DNA from: an uncultured Collinsella sp.
GTDB lineage: Bacteria > Actinomycetota > Coriobacteriia > Coriobacteriales > Coriobacteriaceae
Direction of reading: 5' to 3'
NCBI GenBank assembly: GCA_900544205.1
Contig: UQUG01000043.1
Span: forward strand, 1 to 15,740
Length of the DNA: 15,740 bases
Part shown: piece by piece, positions 8,006 through 13,070 of the stretch
Layout of the letters: each line of letters starts with the position of its first letter
How positions within the stretch are numbered: position 1 is the first letter of the stretch
Translations under genes and position numbers: made by a program
The notes under the pieces: model-generated
Told to the model about the DNA's origin: nothing
The model's database searches: none
Seen by the model: only the letters and a program-made list of their open reading frames with translations

Positions 8006-8734
8006 CTAGAACCTGCCCGGATGCTCGGCGCACAGCTCGTCTCGCATAGCGTAGACGCGGTTCATGGCCTCGGACTCAAACCATTCCAGGCGCTCCGTGC
8101 GCTTAAGCCCAGCCGGTGCGTCGGAAAGCGAGACGGCCTTGCCGGCGCGGATCCAGCACTTCTTGGGACGCATGAGCTTTTTGCCTGCGGGCGTGATGTC
8201 GGACCAGCCGCAGATGGCGAGCGGGTTGACGGGCGCCTTGCCCATCTGGGCGATGAGCGCAAAGCCGCCGTGGACCTCGGGCTTGATCTCGCGCGAGCGG
8301 ATGCGCGTGCCCTCGGGGAAGATCAGGACGTCCTCGCCGCGCTGCAGCGCATGCTGAGCGGCGCGCAGGCACTTCATATCGGCAGTACCACGCTCCACGG
8401 GGATGCCGCCAACGCGGCTAAAGGCCCAGCGCACAATCTTGCTCTTGGCGAACTCGGACTTAAAGATGGGACGAATGCGGCGGCCCCCAAAGAACAACGC
8501 CGTCTCAACGGCCAGGAGCTCGGCCATCGAGGTGTGGTTGCAGATGACCACGCTGCCGCGGCCTTCCTGGCGCTCAAACAGCAGGTCAGCGTCCTCGACT
8601 TTCCAACGCCACATGAACTTGGAGAAGGCCCAAAGGATGGCCATGACTACGACGACGGTGCCGCGGATGAACGCTGGGAACTCGGCGTAGGGGGCGTTGT
8701 AGTAATCCTCGGGCGTCTGCTTAAACAGGCGCAT
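8006..8734 (-). CDS. plsC: 1-acylglycerol-3-phosphate acyltransferase, PlsC family
   Basis: A 242-residue membrane-associated acyltransferase expected to turn lysophosphatidate into phosphatidate. A hydrophobic segment at about 22-40 probably anchors it. Family blocks: NHTSMAE (66-72, block I), GGIPVERGT (109-117) and IFPEGTRIRS (138-147). The HX4D catalytic motif has Glu (E72) in place of the usual Asp; the histidine H67 is intact. Whether this alters activity is not known; related PlsC-like proteins acting on other acceptors cannot be ruled out. The ATG at 8734 follows the cmk stop by 3 nt; its Shine-Dalgarno AAAGGAGG lies inside the last codons of cmk. Position between cmk and der is the normal actinobacterial place for plsC, which supports the call. 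Confidence 0.88.
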   Translation of the reverse strand: MRLFKQTPEDYYNAPYAEFPAFIRGTVVVVMAILWAFSKFMWRWKVEDADLLFERQEGRGSVVICNHTSMAELLAVETALFFGGRRIRPIFKSEFAKSKIVRWAFSRVGGIPVERGTADMKCLRAAQHALQRGEDVLIFPEGTRIRSREIKPEVHGGFALIAQMGKAPVNPLAICGWSDITPAGKKLMRPKKCWIRAGKAVSLSDAPAGLKRTERLEWFESEAMNRVYAMRDELCAEHPGRF

Positions 8735-8737
8735 GGG

Positions 8738-9424
8738 TTACCTCCTTTGGTTGATGAGGTCCTCGATTATCGAGACGACCTCATCGATGGTGTGGGCGGT
8801 GGAGTCGACGTGCACGGCGTCTTCGGCGGGCACGAGCGGGGCGACCTCGCGGCTGCTGTCGAGCTTGTCGCGCTGCTTAAGGGCGTCGAGGGTCTCGTCG
8901 ACTTCGGCCTCGAGTTGCGTGGGCGTGAGCGGCTGGGCATCGTTTTGGTGACGCTGAAGTACGCGGCGGAGGGCACGCTCACGCGGGTCGGCGGTCAGGA
9001 ACACCTTGACCTGCGCGTTGGGGAACACGACGGTGCCGATGTCGCGACCCTCGGCGACGATGTCGCGGTCCTCGGCGGCACGACGCTGGTGGATGAGCAT
9101 GGCGGCGCGCACGCCCGGATAGGCCGAGACCTTGGACACGTTGGCGTCGACCTGCGGGGTGCGGATGGCGGCCGAAGCGTCCTGGCCGTCAATGGTCAGG
9201 CGCGTGTCCTCGCCGGTGCCGTTGGTAAAGCGGATCTCGATCTGCTCGGCAAGGGCGTCGATGGCCGCCTCGTCGTCCAGGTCGATGCCGCGGTCGAGCG
9301 CAGCGAAGGTGACGGCGCGATACATGGCGCCCGTGTCGAGCTTGTTAAAGCCCAGCTGGCGGGCAATCTCCTTGGCGATGGTGGACTTGCCGGAACCGGC
9401 GGGGCCGTCGATGGCGACGATCAT
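8738..9424 (-). CDS. cmk: Cytidylate kinase
   Basis: A 228-residue cytosolic nucleoside monophosphate kinase that phosphorylates CMP and dCMP with ATP. Visible: P-loop GPAGSGKST at residues 7-15, LDTGAMYRA (NMP-binding, CMK signature), the CMP-binding insert with RLTIDGQDAS, AEGRDIGTVVFP, and the LID region around ADPRERALRR with many arginines. The length is normal for the long bacterial type. The ATG at 9424 has AAAGGAAG about 6 nt upstream. It follows rluB after a 66-nt gap that holds no clear terminator or gene; in many Actinobacteria a prephenate dehydrogenase gene sits at this place, and it is absent here. The last two arginine codons (AGG AGG) also form the ribosome binding site of plsC. 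Confidence 0.97.
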   Translation of the reverse strand: MIVAIDGPAGSGKSTIAKEIARQLGFNKLDTGAMYRAVTFAALDRGIDLDDEAAIDALAEQIEIRFTNGTGEDTRLTIDGQDASAAIRTPQVDANVSKVSAYPGVRAAMLIHQRRAAEDRDIVAEGRDIGTVVFPNAQVKVFLTADPRERALRRVLQRHQNDAQPLTPTQLEAEVDETLDALKQRDKLDSSREVAPLVPAEDAVHVDSTAHTIDEVVSIIEDLINQRR

Positions 9425-9490
9425 GCAATGCTTCCTTTCGGTGGTTGATGTGCTGGTATGGTTCGCGGGCGTTGGGGCGCGGCGGGTTGC

Positions 9491-10456
9491 CTAGCCCGTG
9501 TAACGCTCGCGGTAGGTGTTGCGCTTGGGCGCGGAGCCGTGGCTGCCGTGATGACGCGTGCGGCTGGCGGGGGTTTCCTGGGGCTTGTCACCGCGCATGG
9601 CGCTGGCCTGCTTGGGAGGGATGCCACCGGCCTTAAGGATCTGCACCTCGCGGTCGGTGAGCTCGCGCCACGAGCCCTTGGCCACGCCCTCGAGCTCAAG
9701 GCCGGCAAAGTTGCAGCGATGCAGACGGATTACCGGATGATGAATCTTGCTCAACATGCGCTTAACCTGATTCTTGCGACCCTCGCGGATGATGACCTCC
9801 ACGGCGGTGGTGCCGGGCTTGACGCCCTGCGGAGCTACGGCCTCGGCCTCGCGTGCGGTGATGACGCGGCAGATAGCCGGCTGGCACAGACCGTCGTCGA
9901 GCTCGATGCCGCGGCGGAGCGGCGTGAGATCGCGGTCGGACAGCTGTCCGTCAACGAGCGCCTGGTAGGTCTTGTAGACGTGCTTGCTGGGGTGCAGTAG
10001 GTCCTGCGACAGGTCGCCGTCGGTGGTAAAGAGCAAAAGGCCCGTGGTGTCGCGGTCCAGGCGGCCCACCGGGAAAAGTCCCGGAAAGCGGTCGCGCGGG
10101 ACCAGGTCGGCCACGCAAGGGCGCTCCTGCGGGTCGCTCATAGTGGTGAGGTAGCCGGTCGGCTTGTAGAGCATCAGGTACACGGCGCCCTGGTTGAGCT
10201 TGACGGGCATGCCGTCGACCTCAATGTGGTCGCGGTCGACATCGACCTTGGTGCCCAGCTCGGTCGCGACCTCGCCGTTGACGGTTACGCGACCGGCGGT
10301 CATCAGGTCCTCCGAGCCGCGGCGGCTCGCCACGCCCGCGCGCGCCAAAAAGCGCTGCAGGCGCATGGTGTGCCTGTAGACGGGCTGGGCGTCGGGCGCG
10401 GGCGTGCCCGGGGCGCCAGCGTTGCGCGTCTCCCCTGCTTCGTTAGTTCTCGTCAT
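9491..10456 (-). CDS. rluB: Ribosomal large subunit pseudouridine synthase, RluB/RsuA family
   Basis: A 321-residue RNA-modifying enzyme; RluB converts one uridine of 23S rRNA helix 90 (2605 in E. coli) to pseudouridine. Domains: an N-terminal Ala/Pro-rich extension (1-30), an S4 RNA-binding domain (31-77, starting MRLQRFLARAGVASRRGSE), and the RsuA-type catalytic domain with VGRLDRDTTGLLLFT, catalytic Asp D134. Later come EGRKNQVKRM and LHRCNFAGL. A basic, His/Arg-rich tail follows. The frame is open a further 23 codons upstream, but the ATG at 10456 has GGAGG 6-7 nt before it and overlaps the scpB end by 14 nt. The recurrent 10-mer GCAGGGGAGA encodes Ala-Gly-Glu-Thr at 7-10 of the extension. 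Position after scpB is the classical place for rluB; the exact target uridine is inferred from family and context. Confidence 0.92.
   Translation of the reverse strand: MTRTNEAGETRNAGAPGTPAPDAQPVYRHTMRLQRFLARAGVASRRGSEDLMTAGRVTVNGEVATELGTKVDVDRDHIEVDGMPVKLNQGAVYLMLYKPTGYLTTMSDPQERPCVADLVPRDRFPGLFPVGRLDRDTTGLLLFTTDGDLSQDLLHPSKHVYKTYQALVDGQLSDRDLTPLRRGIELDDGLCQPAICRVITAREAEAVAPQGVKPGTTAVEVIIREGRKNQVKRMLSKIHHPVIRLHRCNFAGLELEGVAKGSWRELTDREVQILKAGGIPPKQASAMRGDKPQETPASRTRHHGSHGSAPKRNTYRERYTG
10429..10438 (-). repeat. Recurrent 10-mer GCAGGGGAGA, site 3 (in rluB)
   Basis: The same 10-mer, in frame as Ala-Gly-Glu-Thr (GCA GGG GAG ACG), in the non-conserved N-terminal extension of the pseudouridine synthase, just before the scpB-rluB overlap region. 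Confidence 0.7.
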
Positions 10457-11171
10457 GCATATCCTCCGAAGCCTTGTCGCTGACCTGGATATCCTCGTCT
10501 TCGACTGCCTCAACATCCTCAACATCGGTATCGAGCAGCTCGCGCTCTTCGTCCAGGTCCTCGGCTTGCTCCTCGAGTGTGGACTGAATGCTGCGGCCGC
10601 TCAGGCGCTCGCGGATAAACTGGCGCGACTGCTCGTCGGGGGCAAACTGCTCCAGATCGGGCAGGTCGCGGGTGGAGCGCAAACCGAACTTTTCCAAGAA
10701 GGCGTTGGTCGTGCCGTAGATGATGGCTTGACCGCGCTGGGGGTCGCGGCCCAGCTCGCGCACCAGACCCTTGTCCACGAGCGACGCGATGACGCCGTCG
10801 GAATTGACGCCGCGGATGCCCTTGACCACCTCGCGCGTCACAGGCTGGTGGTAGGCGATGACGGCCAGGGTTTCGAGCGCCGCTTGGGACAGCTTTTGCG
10901 TATCCCAGCTCAGCACATAGGCCTCGACAACATCGTGGTAGGCGGGGTGCGTAAACAGGCGCCAGCCGCCGGCGACCTCGCGCAGTTGAAAGCCGCGGTT
11001 GGCCTCCTCGTACTCAACCTTGAGCTCGGCGAGCAGTGACGCGCACTCACCGGGGGCGATATCGAGCGCACCTGCCAGCGCGGGCGCGCTCACCGGGTCG
11101 CTCGACACCAGCAGCAGCGCCTCGAGGGCGCCCTTGAGGCTGTTTGCCTCCAGCGTGGACAGGTTTGACAT
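10443..11171 (-). CDS. scpB: Segregation and condensation protein B
   Basis: A 242-residue partner of ScpA and SMC in the bacterial condensin complex, which compacts and separates sister chromosomes. The N-terminal winged helix (about 9-80: LKGALEALLLVSSDPVSAPALA) and the second winged helix (about 90-165: LSQAALETLAVIAYHQPVTREVVKGIRGVNSD) match the family; the latter is its most conserved stretch. The last about 45 residues are very acidic (runs of Asp/Glu from about 198) and probably disordered, which makes the protein longer than compact ScpB proteins of around 190 residues. The ATG at 11171 has AGGAG 9 nt upstream, and the gene follows scpA after 12 nt. Its end overlaps rluB by 14 nt. Confidence 0.95.
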   Translation of the reverse strand: MSNLSTLEANSLKGALEALLLVSSDPVSAPALAGALDIAPGECASLLAELKVEYEEANRGFQLREVAGGWRLFTHPAYHDVVEAYVLSWDTQKLSQAALETLAVIAYHQPVTREVVKGIRGVNSDGVIASLVDKGLVRELGRDPQRGQAIIYGTTNAFLEKFGLRSTRDLPDLEQFAPDEQSRQFIRERLSGRSIQSTLEEQAEDLDEERELLDTDVEDVEAVEDEDIQVSDKASEDMHDEN

Positions 11172-11183
11172 GGTTGGTCGCTC

Positions 11184-11996
11184 CTATTCGGTGAGCTCGG
11201 GGCCCTCGCCGGGCACGTAGGCCTCGGCGCCCTCGACGCGGTTGATCTGAATGGTTCCGAAGATTTCGTCCTGGCTTAGCGTGAGCGAGCCGCGCTTGGC
11301 GAGCTCCAGCATGGCCAGGAAGGTGACGACGAGCTGCTCGGTGGTGGCGTCGCCGTCCAGCAGCTCGCGGAAGGTGCAGGTTTGGTGTGACATGGTAAAG
11401 CGGTCGACTGAGGCCACGGTCAGGTCGAGCGGTACGCGATGCGGCGCCACATGCTCGGCCTCCAGCAGGAAGGTCTGGCGCTTGCCGTCCAGGTCGGCAC
11501 AGATGACGGCCAGGCCGCGCAGCGTGATGCCGGCCAGGTAGTCGGGCATGAGGCCCAAGAACTCGGGATCGGGGCCGGCCACACGCGGGTGCATGCGGCT
11601 CTCGGCCTGCATGCGAGCACCAAGGGCTGCCGCCGCGCCTTTAAACTGCTTGTAGGCAATCAGGCGCTGGATCAGGACCTCGCGCAAGGCGTCACCGTCG
11701 AGCGTGCTGAGCTCCTCGAGGTCTTCGTCGAACTCGTCATCGTCGTCATCGGCTTTGCGCGGGGCCTCCTGCGGCACCAGAGAGGCAGCCTTGATGTCCA
11801 AAAGGGTTGCCGCGACTAGCAAAAAGTCGCTCGCCACGTCCAGGTCCAGCGCCTCGATGCGCTCGGCCTCGGCAAGGTACTGCTCGGCCACCTCGCTGAT
11901 AGAGATGGCGCCGATATCTACTTTTTGGCGGGTTACCAGCTGCAGCAGCAGGTCGAACGGTCCGCTGTAGACCTGCGTCGACACGCGATACGACAT
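11184..11996 (-). CDS. scpA: Segregation and condensation protein A
   Basis: A 270-residue kleisin that bridges the SMC dimer and binds ScpB. Visible: the N-terminal YSGPFDLLLQLVTRQKVDI (10-28), a family hallmark, VASDFLLVAATLLDIKA (54-70), a central acidic linker with a DDDDDEFDEDLEE run (83-95), and the C-terminal winged helix with VVTFLAMLELAKRGSLTLSQDEIFGTI, which binds the SMC head. The frame extends 16 codons upstream, but the ATG at 11996 has a strong AAAGGAGG with about 6 nt spacing, so it is the start. An 84-nt gap separates it from the M50 protease, the largest gap in the row, and may hold a promoter. scpA-scpB-rluB is a conserved order in Actinobacteria and Firmicutes. Confidence 0.95.
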   Translation of the reverse strand: MSYRVSTQVYSGPFDLLLQLVTRQKVDIGAISISEVAEQYLAEAERIEALDLDVASDFLLVAATLLDIKAASLVPQEAPRKADDDDDEFDEDLEELSTLDGDALREVLIQRLIAYKQFKGAAAALGARMQAESRMHPRVAGPDPEFLGLMPDYLAGITLRGLAVICADLDGKRQTFLLEAEHVAPHRVPLDLTVASVDRFTMSHQTCTFRELLDGDATTEQLVVTFLAMLELAKRGSLTLSQDEIFGTIQINRVEGAEAYVPGEGPELTE

Positions 11997-12072
11997 CTTC
12001 GACCTCCTTTGACGGCGCCTTCGCGGCGCGGTGTGGGTGCACATTGCGACCGTTTTGCACGGTCGACCTGTA

Positions 12073-12101
12073 AGTTTACCCTAGATGCCGGCGATTGCGA
12101 A
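12073..12101 (-). promoter_or_regulatory. Possible sigma70-type promoter before scpA (weak)
   Basis: On the minus strand TTCGCA and TAAACT stand 17 nt apart, each matching four of six consensus bases, at the end of the M50 gene. A start about 7 nt after TAAACT would give a leader of about 70 nt before scpA, containing two small GC hairpins (arms CGACCG/CGGTCG around 12048-12066 and GCGCC/GGCGC near 12014-12028) without a U tract. This is the widest gap in the gene row upstream of a strong ribosome binding site, which is why I looked here. The match is weak and could be chance. Confidence 0.25.
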
Positions 12102-12764
12102 GTTGAGCAGCTGCTCGGCGAGCGGATACACGGTAACGTCGAAATACCGTCCGATCACGTCGATGCCGGTCCACATGGGCAGCAGATACAGCACGCAAAT
12201 GAGGATGGGCATGGCATATTGCTGCAGTCGGTAGTAGTTGGCGAGCGCCTTGCCTTTAAGGAACGGCACGACAATCGACGAGCCGTCGAGCGGCGGGATC
12301 GGGATGAGGTTAAAGAACGCCAGCGACAAGTTGACCACGATAAACGTGGCGCCGAAGTTCATGATCTGCGAGGCCACGGTAAAGGACATGCTGGCGTAGA
12401 GGTTGCCGTATGCCAGGTGCATGAGGGCTGCGGCCATGCACGCGAGCACGATGTTCGATGCGGGGCCGGCCGCGCTCACCAGGACCTCGTCGCGCTTGGG
12501 GTGTTTGAGGTTGTTGAGGTAGACGGGCACGGGCTTGGCGAAGGCGAACACCGGGCCGCCGGCGGCAAGCATCAGCAGCGGCAGGATGATGGTGCCAAAC
12601 GGGTCGATGTGGTTGAGCGGGTTGAGTGACACGCGGCCGCGCGAACGCGCCGTCTTGTCGCCGAGTGCCCAGGCCGCCGCGGCGTGCGCGCTTTCGTGAA
12701 TAACGATGCCCACGATGACGGCGACCGCGCTGGCGAGAAGGTTCATGAGGTAGCTGCCGGACAT
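12081..12764 (-). CDS. M50-family (site-2 type) membrane metalloprotease
   Basis: A 227-residue polytopic membrane protein of the small site-2 protease-like M50B group, without PDZ or CBS domains. The zinc motif HESAH is at 23-27 in the first transmembrane helix. The conserved GRVSLNPLNHIDPFGTIILP block covers 43-62, and the third zinc ligand is Asp160 in NLIPIPPLDG (152-161). All catalytic residues are present, so it should be an active intramembrane protease, but its substrate is unknown; no anti-sigma factor gene is near. The ATG at 12764 has GGGGAG 4 nt upstream and lies 9 nt after the preceding small membrane gene. In Actinobacteria and Firmicutes this small protease often sits just before scpA, as here. 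A terminal position before an 84-nt gap suggests the end of one transcription unit or read-through into scpA. Confidence 0.93.
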   Translation of the reverse strand: MSGSYLMNLLASAVAVIVGIVIHESAHAAAAWALGDKTARSRGRVSLNPLNHIDPFGTIILPLLMLAAGGPVFAFAKPVPVYLNNLKHPKRDEVLVSAAGPASNIVLACMAAALMHLAYGNLYASMSFTVASQIMNFGATFIVVNLSLAFFNLIPIPPLDGSSIVVPFLKGKALANYYRLQQYAMPILICVLYLLPMWTGIDVIGRYFDVTVYPLAEQLLNFAIAGI

Positions 12765-12773
12765 GGCGCTCCC

Positions 12774-13070
12774 CTAGCGGATGCGACGCGAGGCGCGCGT
12801 GAGCAGGTAGTCGGCGGCAAAGAGGATGACGGCCACGATGGCGTAATCCAAGCGGAAAACGCCGCCAAAGGGTGAGGTGATGACGCCGTAGCCGGCGATG
12901 GCGCTCGGCAGCGCGCGAGAAAGCTCAACGACAAAGCCGACAATCTGCAGCTTGGCGGTCAGGCCGCTAAAGCACAGCAGCACGGTCATCGCGCTCATAA
13001 AGATGCCGCAGATGCGACAGGCGATGGCGATGACGCTCATCGCCACGGCAGCGGCCTTACGAGAATTCAC
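12774..13070 (-). CDS. Small membrane protein, unknown; possibly YggT-like
   Basis: A 98-residue hydrophobic protein. The open frame runs further upstream inside the ABC-F gene, but a GTG at 13070 with GAGGAG 7 nt upstream fits best and gives a 14-nt overlap with the ABC-F stop. Three hydrophobic stretches are seen: about 8-24, 26-50 and 72-90, with a basic C-terminus (TRASRRIR), consistent with two or three membrane helices. The part SPFGGVFRLDYAIVAVILFA resembles the 'PP.GG.D.SPI.A' half of YggT/CcmB-type proteins, but this is a weak visual match, not a proven one. The conserved reading frame is supported by its ribosome binding site, tight packing between the ABC-F gene and the protease gene, and membrane-like composition. 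Function unknown. Confidence 0.7.
   Translation of the reverse strand: MNSRKAAAVAMSVIAIACRICGIFMSAMTVLLCFSGLTAKLQIVGFVVELSRALPSAIAGYGVITSPFGGVFRLDYAIVAVILFAADYLLTRASRRIR

Noticed and set aside
8021..9448. A 475-codon open frame on the plus strand opposite plsC and cmk
   Set aside because: The composition is that of a shadow frame (Val/Leu/Gly/Asp-rich), with no motifs, and both opposite-strand genes are certain.
12004..12068. Hairpins before scpA as a terminator or riboswitch
   Set aside because: The stems are only 5-6 bp, lack a U tract and show no known riboswitch core. I mention them only as part of the leader.
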